This document shows, piece after piece, positions 41,478-51,125 of a stretch of DNA of 64,000 nucleotides; position 1 is the stretch's first letter; every line of letters begins with the position of its first letter. This stretch comes from Mucilaginibacter boryungensis (GTDB lineage Bacteria; Bacteroidota; Bacteroidia; Sphingobacteriales; Sphingobacteriaceae), in the NCBI RefSeq assembly GCF_015221995.1, contig NZ_JADFFM010000002.1, positions 1,753,964 to 1,817,963 of the forward strand, read 5' to 3'. The notes beneath the pieces were generated by a model. The model searched no databases, was not told the DNA's origin, and worked only from the letters and a program-made list of their open reading frames with translations. The position numbers and the translations under genes are program-made.

Positions 41478-43024
41478 GCTATTAGTTTTGTTGCCGCTAC
41501 GGCGCAGTTAATACCATCAATAGCAGCAGAAATAATGCCACCTGCATAGCCCGCGCCTTCGCCGCAGGGAAATAAACCTTTTATCTGCGGATGTTCTAAT
41601 GTTTCTTTATCGCGCGGTATTTTTATAGGCGATGAGGTACGCGACTCCACCCCTACCAATATCGCTTCGTTTGTGTAATAACCTTTCATTTTTTTGCCGA
41701 ATGCCGGTAAGGCTTTGCGTAAGCGCTCGTTAATCCAGCCGGGTAACACTTCTTTTAACTCCACGCTTTTAGTTCCGGGCAGGTACGAATTTTTAGGCAA
41801 GTCTTTAGATAAACGGCCTTCCACAAAATCAACCATGCGCTGACCAGGGGCTACCAGCCTGCCACCACCTGCCGCGAAAGCGGCCTGCTCTACCTGTTTT
41901 TGAAAGTTGAGCAGTTTGAAGGGATCGGCATTATCGCCTGCAACGTCCTCTAAGTTTATTTGTACTACCGTGCCAGAGTTAGCGTAAGGGTTGTTTCGTT
42001 TTGATGGACTCCAGCCATTCACCACAATTTCACCGGGTTCTGTGGAGCATGGTGCAATAATACCGCCCGGGCACATGCAAAACGAGAATACGCCCCGGCC
42101 TTCTACCTGCTCTACCAAACTATAGTAGCTGGGCGGCAGGTATTCACCCCGAGCGTCGCAATGGTATTGGGCCCGGTCGATGATCTGCTGAGGATGCTCG
42201 ATCCGTACCCCCAATGCGAAGGGTTTGGCTTCGATCAGTATGTTTTGGTGTTGCAGCATTTCAAATATATCCCGCGCCGAGTGGCCGGTGGCCAGTACAA
42301 CCGCATCTGCTTTAAGGCTTTCACTTGTTGCTGTTTTTACACCTTTTATTTTACCAAGCTCAACAATAAGCGAAGTTACTTTAGTATCGAACAGTACCTC
42401 GCCGCCTGCGTTCAAAATGGTTTCGCGCATGCTGGTAATAATCTGCGGCAGTTTGTTAGTGCCAATATGCGGACGGGCATCAACCAAAATATCTTCGGTT
42501 GCGCCGTGTGCTACAAACATTTTTAATACGGTATTCACATCGCCCCGCTTCGTGCTGCGGGTATACAGTTTACCGTCGGAATATGTCCCGGCGCCACCCT
42601 CGCCAAAGCAGTAGTTGGATTCGGGGTTCACAATGCCTTGTTTATTAATGTCAGCCAGGTCGCGGCGGCGCTGTTTCACATCCTTGCCGCGCTCGATAAC
42701 GATGGGCTTGAAACCCATGCCTATGCATTGAAGTGCCGCAAATAGTCCCGCCGGACCCGCACCCACAATTATTACCGCTTTGGCATCCTTTACATTTGGA
42801 TATTGGACGGTATAATGCTCAATCTGGAAAGGCTCATCGATAAAAACCCGTACCTGCATGCGGTATACCACTTTGCGACCGCGCGCATCAATAGAGCGCT
42901 TTAAAATTTTAATGCCCGTAATACGGTTAACAGGAATGTGTAATTGCAATGAAGCTTGTTTGGCAATAGCGGCTTCATTCTCGTGCACCTCGGGGGCGCA
43001 AACTATTTCGGTTTCTTTGATCAT
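41474..43024 (-). CDS. FAD-dependent oxidoreductase, COG2509 type
   Basis: A 516-residue flavoprotein. An N-terminal alpha/beta domain is followed by the FAD-binding Rossmann motif AVIIVGAGPAGLFAALQCIGMG at about 84-104, quoted here in part. Other features are CFGEGGAGTYSDGKLYTRS, a long conserved FAD motif, ADAVVLATGHSARDIFEML, and the terminal FPCGEGAGYAGGIISAAIDG. The reaction is unknown; the family is widespread and usually called 'uncharacterized FAD-dependent dehydrogenase'. It is transcribed with the DinB gene. Confidence 0.92.
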   Translation of the reverse strand: MIKETEIVCAPEVHENEAAIAKQASLQLHIPVNRITGIKILKRSIDARGRKVVYRMQVRVFIDEPFQIEHYTVQYPNVKDAKAVIIVGAGPAGLFAALQCIGMGFKPIVIERGKDVKQRRRDLADINKQGIVNPESNYCFGEGGAGTYSDGKLYTRSTKRGDVNTVLKMFVAHGATEDILVDARPHIGTNKLPQIITSMRETILNAGGEVLFDTKVTSLIVELGKIKGVKTATSESLKADAVVLATGHSARDIFEMLQHQNILIEAKPFALGVRIEHPQQIIDRAQYHCDARGEYLPPSYYSLVEQVEGRGVFSFCMCPGGIIAPCSTEPGEIVVNGWSPSKRNNPYANSGTVVQINLEDVAGDNADPFKLLNFQKQVEQAAFAAGGGRLVAPGQRMVDFVEGRLSKDLPKNSYLPGTKSVELKEVLPGWINERLRKALPAFGKKMKGYYTNEAILVGVESRTSSPIKIPRDKETLEHPQIKGLFPCGEGAGYAGGIISAAIDGINCAVAATKLIA

Positions 43025-43136
43025 GATGTTGCCGGGTTTTTATCCCGGATAGGGCAAAGGTAATGAAGCCCTACTAAATCTTCCCTAAAGAGAAGACTTT
43101 AAAATAAAAAACAATATTCCCTCTTTACGGGATTTA

Positions 43137-43159
43137 ACCGCCCATCCCCGTACGCCTAC
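43137..43159 (+). promoter_or_regulatory. Motif shared with first ECF sigma gene (copy B)
   Basis: AACC followed by GCCCATCC, 3 nt, and TACGCCTA. It aligns without gaps to the motif at about 39581-39604. It is about 118 nt before the sigma ATG and adjoins an inverted repeat at 43157-43178. Confidence 0.5.
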
Positions 43160-43178
43160 TGTCCGCTACCGAACAGTA
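43157..43178. promoter_or_regulatory. Inverted repeat TACTGTCCG / CGAACAGTA
   Basis: Two 9-bp half-sites (43157-43165 and 43170-43178) with one mismatch are separated by 4 nt. The symmetry suggests a dimeric regulator site upstream of the ECF sigma gene; no regulator is assigned. Confidence 0.45.
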
Positions 43179-43276
43179 ATTATAACTAATAAAAATACAT
43201 CATTCTGATTATCAGCATGTTTTATAAACGGCGTCAATTTTGGCATGGAGATACCAAACAACAATACAATATCACC

Positions 43277-43834
43277 ATGACTACCGACGACAAATTAAAA
43301 CAGATATGGGCGGGCTGCTTAAATAACGAGCGCAAACAGGAAGAACTGTTTTATAAAACTCTTGCCCCGCGGATGATGGCCGTGTGCATGCGTTATGCAC
43401 ATGACCGCGATGAGGCGCAGGATATTTTGCAGGAGGGTTTTATTAAGGCCTTCAAAAATCGTCAGTACTATCGTGGCGAGGGCAGTTTGGAAGGTTGGGT
43501 GCGCCGTATAATGGTGCATGCCGCTATTTCGCGCTACCGCAAAACTAAACCTGTTGTTTTGTGTGATGAAATGAGCACCGAAACCTTTTCGGGCACCTAT
43601 AATTATGATGGGTTGGAAACGCAGGACCTGATGCGCATCATCCGCCAGTTGCCGGATACCTATCGCAGTGTATTTAATATGTATGCTATTGAAGGATACA
43701 GCCACCAGGAAATTGGCAGCGCGTTGGGTATGTCGGAGTTGTTATCACGCACCACGCTTTGCCGTGCACGTACCATCTTGAAAAATAAGCTTACCAGGTT
43801 AAACAAGGCCGAGGTTTACCGCATGGCTATGTAA
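43277..43834 (+). CDS. ECF-type RNA polymerase sigma factor
   Basis: A 185-residue sigma factor from the ATG at 43277 (MTTDDKLKQIWAGC); an earlier ATG would add a Lys/His-rich stretch that does not look like a sigma N-terminus. Region 2 is at about 22-85 (MAVCMRYAHDRDEAQDILQEGFIKAF, split; WVRRIMVHAAISRYRK). Region 4 is at about 120-175 (IIRQLPDTYRSVFNMYAIEGYSHQEIGSALGMSE, split). It lacks an adjacent anti-sigma gene. The leader carries the motif shared with the other ECF gene. Confidence 0.92.
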   Translation: MTTDDKLKQIWAGCLNNERKQEELFYKTLAPRMMAVCMRYAHDRDEAQDILQEGFIKAFKNRQYYRGEGSLEGWVRRIMVHAAISRYRKTKPVVLCDEMSTETFSGTYNYDGLETQDLMRIIRQLPDTYRSVFNMYAIEGYSHQEIGSALGMSELLSRTTLCRARTILKNKLTRLNKAEVYRMAM

Positions 43835-43913
43835 AAGTATAGCGGCCTATTTTAACTTTCCTAAAACCATAATTTTTTACGGCTGTAGTTTATATACATT
43901 AAAAGTAAATATT

Positions 43914-44465
43914 ATGGCCAGTTTAAGTGAAAAAAAAGTAGCCATCCTAACTGAGGAAGGCTTTGAGCAGGTGGAACTAACCAGCCCTAAAAAAGCATTA
44001 GAAGCAGCCGGTGCAACCGTGCATGTCATATCACCCCGCAGCGGAAAAATAAAAGCTTGGGATACAGATAAATGGGGCATTGAAATTGACGTGGATAAAA
44101 CACTTGATAGCGTTAGTCCGGACGATTATGATGCCCTTGTACTGCCCGGTGGGGTAATGAATCCTGATAAATTACGCCAAAATAAATCGGCCGTAGCTTT
44201 TGTGTCGGCATTTTTGGATGAAAGCAAGCCTGTAGCCGCCATTTGTCACGGGCCACAGATGCTGATTGAAACCGGACTAATTGGCGGACGCACTTTAACC
44301 TCGTTCCCATCGCTGCAAACCGATATAAAAAATGCCGGCGGCCATTGGATAGATGAGGAAGTGGTGGTTGACAACGGATTGGTAACCAGCCGCCGCCCTG
44401 ACGATTTGCCGGCATTTAATAAGAAAGCGATAGAAGAAATTGCCGAAGGCGTACATGCCTTATAA
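43914..44465 (+). CDS. DJ-1/PfpI-family (type 1 glutamine amidotransferase-like) protein
   Basis: A 183-residue cytoplasmic protein of the DJ-1/PfpI superfamily, possibly a protein or glyoxal deglycase or a stress chaperone. The nucleophile elbow is AAICHGPQMLIETGL with the reactive Cys in ICHG. Earlier motifs are VAILTEEGFEQVEL (the conserved Glu) and ALVLPGGVMNPD. The GRTLTSFPSLQTDI region is typical of PfpI/YhbO-like proteins. It is monocistronic, with a terminator after it. Confidence 0.93.
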   Translation: MASLSEKKVAILTEEGFEQVELTSPKKALEAAGATVHVISPRSGKIKAWDTDKWGIEIDVDKTLDSVSPDDYDALVLPGGVMNPDKLRQNKSAVAFVSAFLDESKPVAAICHGPQMLIETGLIGGRTLTSFPSLQTDIKNAGGHWIDEEVVVDNGLVTSRRPDDLPAFNKKAIEEIAEGVHAL

Positions 44466-44485
44466 GATCATTTACAATCACCGAC

Positions 44486-44517
44486 AAAGCATCCTGTGGA
44501 AACAAACAGGGTGCTTT
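44486..44517 (+). terminator. Terminator after PfpI-family gene
   Basis: AAAGCATCCTGT at 44486-44497 pairs with ACAGGGTGCTTT at 44506-44517 (one G-T pair), followed by a run of T to about 44522. Confidence 0.85.
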
Positions 44518-44660
44518 TTTTTTAATAGACCCACCCAACTTGTTCCGATAACAGGGTAGCTCATATCCTGACATTTATGTATGTATTAATCGCCGTTTGG
44601 TAAAATGGTTGGTACATACAACTATCTGTAAAGCCTACTATTATATATTCGCTTATTATA

Positions 44661-45125
44661 ATGGAAATAACAGAACCCATATCGCGTAAACTTATTCATT
44701 TAGGTAAGGTGTATTTAAATGTTTTATCTAAACGGGTAGATCATTTAGGCATTAACCGTTACTGGTATATTTTATCGCTGATACATGCCAACAACGGATT
44801 GTTAACGCAAAAAGAGTTGGCGGCCAGGTTGGGGAAGGATAAATCGGCCATGGTAAACATTATCGATTTTTTAACAGAACGGGGATATGTTTATAGAGAA
44901 ATTAACCCGGCCGACCGCAGGCAGCATTTATTAAAGGTAACAGAAAAGGCAGGGAATGCCGTCCCTGAAATTGTGGCCGCTTTTGAAGCCATTAATAAAA
45001 CAGCGGCCACTGATATATTACCGGCCGAGATGGAAATATTTAACCGCGTATTGTTGAAAATGGAAGAAAACCTAAAACCTTACGCTACCGAAGAAATGAA
45101 TATAAAATTAAACCTAAATAAGTAA
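44661..45125 (+). CDS. MarR-family transcriptional regulator
   Basis: A 154-residue winged-helix regulator. The DNA-binding helices are in LLTQKELAARLGKDKSAMVNIIDFL and the wing is GYVYREINPADRRQHLLKVT, split for length. The DxRRxxLxxT wing is a MarR hallmark. Located first in an efflux operon and 10 nt before the adaptor gene, it probably represses the operon until an inducer binds. A TATATTCG box (one mismatch) at 44646-44653 is close to its start. Confidence 0.93.
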   Translation: MEITEPISRKLIHLGKVYLNVLSKRVDHLGINRYWYILSLIHANNGLLTQKELAARLGKDKSAMVNIIDFLTERGYVYREINPADRRQHLLKVTEKAGNAVPEIVAAFEAINKTAATDILPAEMEIFNRVLLKMEENLKPYATEEMNIKLNLNK

Positions 45126-45135
45126 ATACCCATAT

Positions 45136-46215
45136 ATGAAGATCAGGTACATAGCATTTATAATTATTGGCTTAATTGTGTGCTTTTTAATTTACAACAA
45201 GCTTTGGGGTTCTAAGGCTAAAGAAGCCCAGGCCATGGGCGCAACCAAAGGTAAGGGCAAAAGGAAAAGTGGCCCTATCCCCGTTAAGGTGATGATTGTT
45301 AAGGACACCATTGTAATTAATAATATTGATGTTACCGGATCTATTGATGCCAACGAAAAGGTAAGCCTGATCAGTCAGACAGCGGGCAATATAACGGGTA
45401 TTTATTTTAAAGAAGGCAGCCATGTAAGTAAAGGCCAGCTACTGGTTAAAGTTTACAACCAGGACCTGCAGGCCTCGTTACAGCAAAACCAGTACCAGGT
45501 AGCCTTAGCTAAAGAAACGGAATATCGTAATAAGGTATTGCTTCAAAAGGAAGCCATAAGCAAGGAAGAGTACGAAACATCGCTAACTAACCTTAACTCG
45601 TTAAAATCCCAGGCGGATATGATCAAAGCGCAGATATCGCGTACCGAGATCAGGGCACCATTTTCGGGCACTATTGGTTTGCGCAATGTTAGTCCGGGTG
45701 GTTACCTGTCACCCTCAACATCCATTGCTACACTTGTAAATATCGATCCTGCTAAACTTACCTTTTCTGTTCCCGAACGCTACCTGCCTTTAATTCAAAA
45801 AGGAAGTAAAATTAATTTCACGGTGGCAAGTTCGTCCAAAACTTTCCAGGCTAAAGTTTATGCTATTGAGCCGGCTATTGATGTTACATCGCGCACCATC
45901 ACCGTGCGGGCCGAAGCGCCAAACCCTAAAGACGAGCTTACTGCCGGCAGCTTCGCCAAAATAAACCTGACGCTGGACCAGATACCTAAAACCATTATGG
46001 TACCAACCGAATGTGTGATACCCGATTTGAAAAGCAGTAAGGTATTCGTAGTTAAAAAAGGTGTAGCCGCAGCGAAATTTGTAGAGACCGACCTGCGCAC
46101 CGATACCAAAATACAGATTACCAAAGGCCTGAAGCCGGGTGATAGTTTAATTGTATCGGGCATTATACAAATGCGCCCTAAAGTGCCATTGAAAATTGTT
46201 AAAGTTATCAAGTAA
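45136..46215 (+). CDS. RND efflux periplasmic adaptor (membrane fusion protein)
   Basis: A 359-residue membrane-fusion protein. It has an N-terminal inner-membrane anchor (MKIRYIAFIIIGLIVCFLIYN), a lipoyl-like hairpin (EKVSLISQTAGNITGIYFKEGSHVSKGQLLVK, quoted in part), a short helical hairpin near 110-160 and ISRTEIRAPFSGTIGLRNVSPG. A beta-barrel and membrane-proximal domain complete it. It links the inner-membrane RND pump with the outer-membrane TolC channel encoded downstream. The spacing to the pump gene is 6 nt. Confidence 0.95.
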   Translation: MKIRYIAFIIIGLIVCFLIYNKLWGSKAKEAQAMGATKGKGKRKSGPIPVKVMIVKDTIVINNIDVTGSIDANEKVSLISQTAGNITGIYFKEGSHVSKGQLLVKVYNQDLQASLQQNQYQVALAKETEYRNKVLLQKEAISKEEYETSLTNLNSLKSQADMIKAQISRTEIRAPFSGTIGLRNVSPGGYLSPSTSIATLVNIDPAKLTFSVPERYLPLIQKGSKINFTVASSSKTFQAKVYAIEPAIDVTSRTITVRAEAPNPKDELTAGSFAKINLTLDQIPKTIMVPTECVIPDLKSSKVFVVKKGVAAAKFVETDLRTDTKIQITKGLKPGDSLIVSGIIQMRPKVPLKIVKVIK

Positions 46216-46221
46216 TTAGCT

Positions 46222-49200
46222 ATGAGTTTATCCTCAGTAAGTATAAAACGGCCGGTACTGGCAACTGTATTATCGGTTGTAATTGTGGTATTTGGCATCA
46301 TTGGCTACACATTTTTAGGTGTGCGCGATTTCCCTTCGGTCGATCCGCCTATTATTTCGGTTAGTACCAGTTATTCGGGTGCAAGCTCGGACGTGATCGA
46401 ATCGCAGATAACCGAGCCGCTTGAAAAAGCGATCAACGGCGTACCGGGTATCCGTAATATCACTTCAACAAGTTCGGTAGGTAGCAGTAACATTACGGTA
46501 GAGTTTAACCTGGACGCCGATTTGGAAACTGCCGCGAATGATGTGCGCGATAAGGTATCGCAAGCGCAACGCCAGTTACCGCAGGATATTGACGCCCCGC
46601 CGGTAGTAACCAAAGCCGATGCCAGCGCCGACCAGATCATTACCGTAACGGTTAGCAGTAATACCCGTAACATTAACCAGGTTGATGATTACGCCGAAAA
46701 CGTTTTACAGGAAGGCTTGCAAACTATACCAGGTGTAAGCTCTATCAACATACAAGGCCAGCGCCAATATGCTATGCGCCTTTGGATAGACCCGAACAAA
46801 CTTTCGGCCCTGCGTTTAGCAGCAACCGACATCAGGGATGCCTTAAGCAAAGAGAACGTGGAATTACCTGCCGGTAAAATAGAGGGTAACAATACCGAGT
46901 TGGCTGTCCGTGCACTGGGTAAACTACATACCGTAAAAGATTTTAACGACCTTATTATCCGTGCCGATAGCAACAGGGTTATCCATTTCAGCGATATTGG
47001 TTATGCTACCTTAGGTTCAGCTAATGAAGAATCTTCGTTAAAGGAATCAGGTGTACCCGAAGTAGGTTTGGCCATTGTGCCGCAGCCGGGGGCTAACTAT
47101 GTTCAGATAGCTAAGGATTTTTATAAAAGGTTAGAACAGATAAAAAAAGACCTGCCGCCAGATATTAAAGTGGTAGTGGCCTTGGATAATACCCGGTTTA
47201 TTAACCAATCCATCAGCGAGGTAAAGGAAACGTTATTGATCTCGTTCATCCTGGTGGTTATTATCATCTACCTGTTCTTCCGCGACTGGCTGATCGCTTT
47301 CCGCCCTTTGATAGATATCCCGGTATCATTGATAGGGGCGTTCTTTATCATGTATGTTTTTGGCTTCTCTATCAATATCCTTACCCTGCTGGGTATTGTA
47401 TTGGCTACAGGTTTGGTGGTAGATGACGGTATTGTGGTAACAGAAAATATCTATAAAAAGGTGGAAGCGGGCATGGAGGTACGTAAAGCCGCCTTTGAGG
47501 GCTCGGCCGAGATCTTCTTCGCGGTAGTGTCTACCTCGGTTACGTTGGCCGCGGTGTTCCTGCCTATCGTATTCCTGCAAGGGTTTACGGGGCGCTTGTT
47601 CCGCGAGTTTGCGGTGGTGGTTGCCGGGGCGGTATTAATATCGGCTTTCGTGTCACTTTCGCTTACGCCGATGCTGAATGTGAAGCTGATCCGTAAAAAC
47701 TCAAAAAAGTCAAGGTTTTACGAAAAGACCGAACCATTTTTTGAACGCATGACCAATGCTTATACCGAGACATTGACCAATGCAATGAAATGGCGCTGGA
47801 CATCGTGGCCTATTTTGGCTGTTTGTTTAATTGGGGTTTACATATTTTTAAAGGTCATCCCATCCGAACTGGCACCGCTTGATGACCGCAGCTTATTACG
47901 CTACTCCGTTACCGCGCCTGAAGGCTCATCGTACGAGTTCACCAGTAAGTACATGGATAACATTTCGCAATTAATAGAGGACTCAATCCCCGAAAAGAAT
48001 GTGAATATTTCTATTACGGCATTTGGCCGTGGCGGCTCAGGTTCGGTAAACACTGGTTTTGGCCGTATTGGTTTGGTACCTCCCGATCAGCGTAAGCGTA
48101 CCCAAGCCCAAATTGCCGATTATTTGACCAAAAAACTAAGCCGGTTCCCCGATGCCCGCGCCATTGTGGTGCAGGAGCAAACCATAAGTGGCGGTGGTAG
48201 TGGTGCGCGTACATCATTGCCTATCCAGTTTGTATTACAGAACCAGGATTTTGAAAAGATACGTAAGATATTGCCCGACTTTTTGGCCGAGGTGCAAAAA
48301 AGCAGCGTGCTGCAAACGCCCGATGTGGACTTGAAATTTACCAAACCCGAGCTGACCGTAGTAACCGACCGCGACCGCGCAAGGGATTTGGGTGTAAATG
48401 TGGCTGATATTGCTGCAACGCTGCAATTATATTACAGTGCCGGCCGGATAGATTATTTCCTTATTAATGGTAAGCAGTACCAGGTGGTGGCCCAGGTAAC
48501 CCGGGTTAACCGCGACCAGCCCCTTGACCTAAAATCGATATTTGTGCGTAGTTCTAATGGTAACTTGGTACAACTGGATAACGTAGTTAAAATAAGCGAA
48601 GATGCTATCCCGCCGTCTATTTATCACTTTAACCGTTTTAAATCGGCCACTATACAGGCAGGGTTAGCGCCGGGGCATAGCATGAGCGAAGGTATTGCAG
48701 AAATGCAGCGCATAGCGAAAGAGAAACTTGACCCAACCTTCAGTACAGCGCTAAGCGGCCCATCGCGGGATTTTTCTGAATCATCATCCAACATCGTGTT
48801 TGCCTTTGCCTTTGCGCTGTTGCTGATATACCTTGTTTTGGCAGCCCAGTTCGAAAGTTTTATTGATCCGTTCATTGTAATGATGACCGTACCGCTGGCC
48901 ATTGCAGGGGCTTTCATGTCGTTATGGTTGTTTAATCAAACCCTTAATATTTTCAGTGAGATTGGGATGATCACGCTGGTGGGTTTGGTAACTAAGAACG
49001 GTATTTTGATAGTAGAGTTTGCCAACCAGCGTATGGAACACGGCCTGAGCAAATACGAGGCGGTAATTGAAGCAGCAACTTCACGTTTGCGGCCTATATT
49101 AATGACCAGTCTGGCGGTAGTGTTAGGTTCGGTGCCAATTGCCTTCGCGCTGGGTGCCGGTGCAAAAAGCCGGGTATCGCTGGGTATAGTAATTATTGGC

Positions 49201-49362
49201 GGTATGCTGTTCTCGCTGATGCTAACACTGTATGTTATCCCCATGATATACATGATGATTGCAGCTAAAGAACGCCATGACCCGGATGCTGAAGACGAGG
49301 ATATGCCTAAAAAGCCACGCAGGTTAAATAAAAAGGAACCCAAACTGATAGAGAATTTGTAA
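46222..49362 (+). CDS. RND efflux permease, HAE1-like
   Basis: A 1046-residue inner-membrane proton-driven multidrug pump of the AcrB/MexB-like HAE1 type. Twelve transmembrane helices with two large periplasmic loops are evident. Signature regions are SIKRPVLATVLSVVIVVFGI, VSTSYSGASSDVIESQITEPLE, the TM4 pair in GIVLATGLVVDDGIVVTENI (with the proton-relay Asp pair), and GLVTKNGILIVEFAN in the second half. Substrates cannot be inferred. It works with the adaptor and TolC encoded on either side. Confidence 0.96.
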   Translation: MSLSSVSIKRPVLATVLSVVIVVFGIIGYTFLGVRDFPSVDPPIISVSTSYSGASSDVIESQITEPLEKAINGVPGIRNITSTSSVGSSNITVEFNLDADLETAANDVRDKVSQAQRQLPQDIDAPPVVTKADASADQIITVTVSSNTRNINQVDDYAENVLQEGLQTIPGVSSINIQGQRQYAMRLWIDPNKLSALRLAATDIRDALSKENVELPAGKIEGNNTELAVRALGKLHTVKDFNDLIIRADSNRVIHFSDIGYATLGSANEESSLKESGVPEVGLAIVPQPGANYVQIAKDFYKRLEQIKKDLPPDIKVVVALDNTRFINQSISEVKETLLISFILVVIIIYLFFRDWLIAFRPLIDIPVSLIGAFFIMYVFGFSINILTLLGIVLATGLVVDDGIVVTENIYKKVEAGMEVRKAAFEGSAEIFFAVVSTSVTLAAVFLPIVFLQGFTGRLFREFAVVVAGAVLISAFVSLSLTPMLNVKLIRKNSKKSRFYEKTEPFFERMTNAYTETLTNAMKWRWTSWPILAVCLIGVYIFLKVIPSELAPLDDRSLLRYSVTAPEGSSYEFTSKYMDNISQLIEDSIPEKNVNISITAFGRGGSGSVNTGFGRIGLVPPDQRKRTQAQIADYLTKKLSRFPDARAIVVQEQTISGGGSGARTSLPIQFVLQNQDFEKIRKILPDFLAEVQKSSVLQTPDVDLKFTKPELTVVTDRDRARDLGVNVADIAATLQLYYSAGRIDYFLINGKQYQVVAQVTRVNRDQPLDLKSIFVRSSNGNLVQLDNVVKISEDAIPPSIYHFNRFKSATIQAGLAPGHSMSEGIAEMQRIAKEKLDPTFSTALSGPSRDFSESSSNIVFAFAFALLLIYLVLAAQFESFIDPFIVMMTVPLAIAGAFMSLWLFNQTLNIFSEIGMITLVGLVTKNGILIVEFANQRMEHGLSKYEAVIEAATSRLRPILMTSLAVVLGSVPIAFALGAGAKSRVSLGIVIIGGMLFSLMLTLYVIPMIYMMIAAKERHDPDAEDEDMPKKPRRLNKKEPKLIENL

Positions 49363-49367
49363 GCGAT

Positions 49368-50687
49368 ATGAAATTTAGTAAAATAGTTTGCCTGTTGTTT
49401 TTATGCACCGCTTTTGCGGTTAGCACCTATGCGCAGCAAGCGCCGCTGCTAACGTTAAGGGACGCGGTTGAGATTGCATTAAAAAACAACTACAATATAA
49501 AGCTGGCCCAAAACAATAATACCATTGCCAAAAACAATGTTACACCAGGCAACGCGGGGATATTACCGCAGGTATCGGCCAGCCTGACAACTAATAACAG
49601 CAAGCAAACCATCACCCAAACACGTAGCGATGGTACGGTAAACAACCTTAACGGGATCAGGAACAGTAATGTGAGCTATGGCCCAAGTTTAAACTGGACC
49701 ATTTTTGATGGCTTTGCCATGTTTGCCAATTACGATCAGCTAAAACAACTGAACCAGTTAAGCGATGTGCGCATGCGCGATACCATACAAAGCACCATAG
49801 CTAACGTAATTGCAACTTATTACGATCTGATTAACCAGAACGAGCAGTTAAAAGCCTTACAGGGGGCTATTGCCATATCGCGTACCCAATACCGCATTGC
49901 CAATGATAAGTTTACAGTAGGCCGCGCGTCAAAACTGGAAGTGCTGAACGCGCAGGTTAACCTGAATACCGACACCGCCGCATTCCTTACCCAGGTACAG
50001 CAATTTAAAGCCAATAAAATAAGGATGAACCAATTGCTGGTGCGCGACCTGCAAACTGATTTTTCGGTAGCGGATACCATTGTGGTTGATCAGAATTTAA
50101 AGCTTGCCGATATTATTAACAGCGCCCAGACACAAAACCCGGCCATACTATCGGCCGAGATAAATAAGCGTTTGGCCGATATTAACTTAAGGCAGGTTAA
50201 GGCTACGCGCTACCCTACCCTGAGCGTAGGTACCGGTTACACCTGGACCAACAGCAAAACCCCGGCAGGCTTTACCCGCACACAGGATGCGCATGGGTTT
50301 AATTATGGTTTGACAGCCTCTATCAATATTTTTGATGGCTTTAACCAATGGCGTAAAGAACGCAACGCCAAACTGCAAATTGACAACGCGGGTATAGATG
50401 CCAAACAAACACGTTTGGAGGTGGAAGCGCAGATAAATAACCTGTATGTAAGCTATCTTTCGGGGTTAGACCTGGTGAAACTGGGGCAATCCAACGTGGA
50501 GATAGCTAAGCGCAACCTGGAGATATCTTTAGATAAATATAAGCTGGGAAACATTACCCCGCTGGAGATACGCGAGGCGCAAAGGAACTATCTTGACGCG
50601 CAATCCAAGTTTTTTGCGGCACAATATCAAAGCAAACAGGCAGAAATTACCTTAAAACAAATCACAAATAGTATAAATATTCAATAA
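49368..50687 (+). CDS. TolC-family outer-membrane efflux channel
   Basis: A 439-residue outer-membrane factor. A Sec signal (ending TYAQ) is followed by two OEP repeats with long helical segments (LRDAVEIALKNNYNIKLAQNN; ATRYPTLSVGTGYTW). The repeated pattern of LNAQVNLN and LREAQRNYL-like sequence is typical of TolC. It is the last gene of the efflux operon, 5 nt after the pump gene. It forms the exit duct through periplasm and outer membrane. Confidence 0.95.
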   Translation: MKFSKIVCLLFLCTAFAVSTYAQQAPLLTLRDAVEIALKNNYNIKLAQNNNTIAKNNVTPGNAGILPQVSASLTTNNSKQTITQTRSDGTVNNLNGIRNSNVSYGPSLNWTIFDGFAMFANYDQLKQLNQLSDVRMRDTIQSTIANVIATYYDLINQNEQLKALQGAIAISRTQYRIANDKFTVGRASKLEVLNAQVNLNTDTAAFLTQVQQFKANKIRMNQLLVRDLQTDFSVADTIVVDQNLKLADIINSAQTQNPAILSAEINKRLADINLRQVKATRYPTLSVGTGYTWTNSKTPAGFTRTQDAHGFNYGLTASINIFDGFNQWRKERNAKLQIDNAGIDAKQTRLEVEAQINNLYVSYLSGLDLVKLGQSNVEIAKRNLEISLDKYKLGNITPLEIREAQRNYLDAQSKFFAAQYQSKQAEITLKQITNSINIQ

Positions 50688-50723
50688 AAAACGTAACTTT
50701 TAATTTTATTATACGTAAAACAG

Positions 50724-50731
50724 TATTTTTG
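50724..50731 (+). promoter_or_regulatory. Putative -7 box TATTTTTG
   Basis: Full match to TAnnTTTG, 13 nt before the ATG of the receiver protein gene. It suggests that this gene is transcribed separately from the efflux operon. Confidence 0.4.
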
Positions 50732-50744
50732 AGGATCATAAAGT

Positions 50745-51125
50745 ATGTCCGGAACCTATAAAATATGTTTGCTGATTGATGACAATTACATAGATAATTT
50801 TGTCACTCGCAGGATATTGGAAAGCGGCAACTTTGCTGATGAAGTTATTGTGCGGCAATCTCCAACCGAAGCTATCGATTCATTAAGAGAAGGTTTAATA
50901 AAACCCGATGTGATATTTTTAGACATCAGGATGCCTTTAATGGACGGCTTTGAGTTTTTGCAGGAGTACGATAAACTGGATGCTGAACATAAAGGGGCGA
51001 AAATATTTATGCTTTCGTCATCGCTTGATCCTACTGATTTTAAAAAATCTATCGAGAACAAATACATCACACAGTTTATCCACAAGCCGCTTACCCACAA
51101 AATTCTGGAAGAGCTTAGTGCATGA
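50745..51125 (+). CDS. Stand-alone response-regulator receiver protein
   Basis: A 126-residue protein that is a receiver domain only. The acidic pair is at 12-13 (IDDN), the phospho-acceptor Asp60 in VIFLDIRMP, the switch Ser91 in FMLSSS, and Lys114 in IHKPL. No output domain exists, so it acts through protein contacts. No histidine kinase gene is adjacent. It overlaps the next gene by 4 nt (ATGA). Confidence 0.93.
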   Translation: MSGTYKICLLIDDNYIDNFVTRRILESGNFADEVIVRQSPTEAIDSLREGLIKPDVIFLDIRMPLMDGFEFLQEYDKLDAEHKGAKIFMLSSSLDPTDFKKSIENKYITQFIHKPLTHKILEELSA

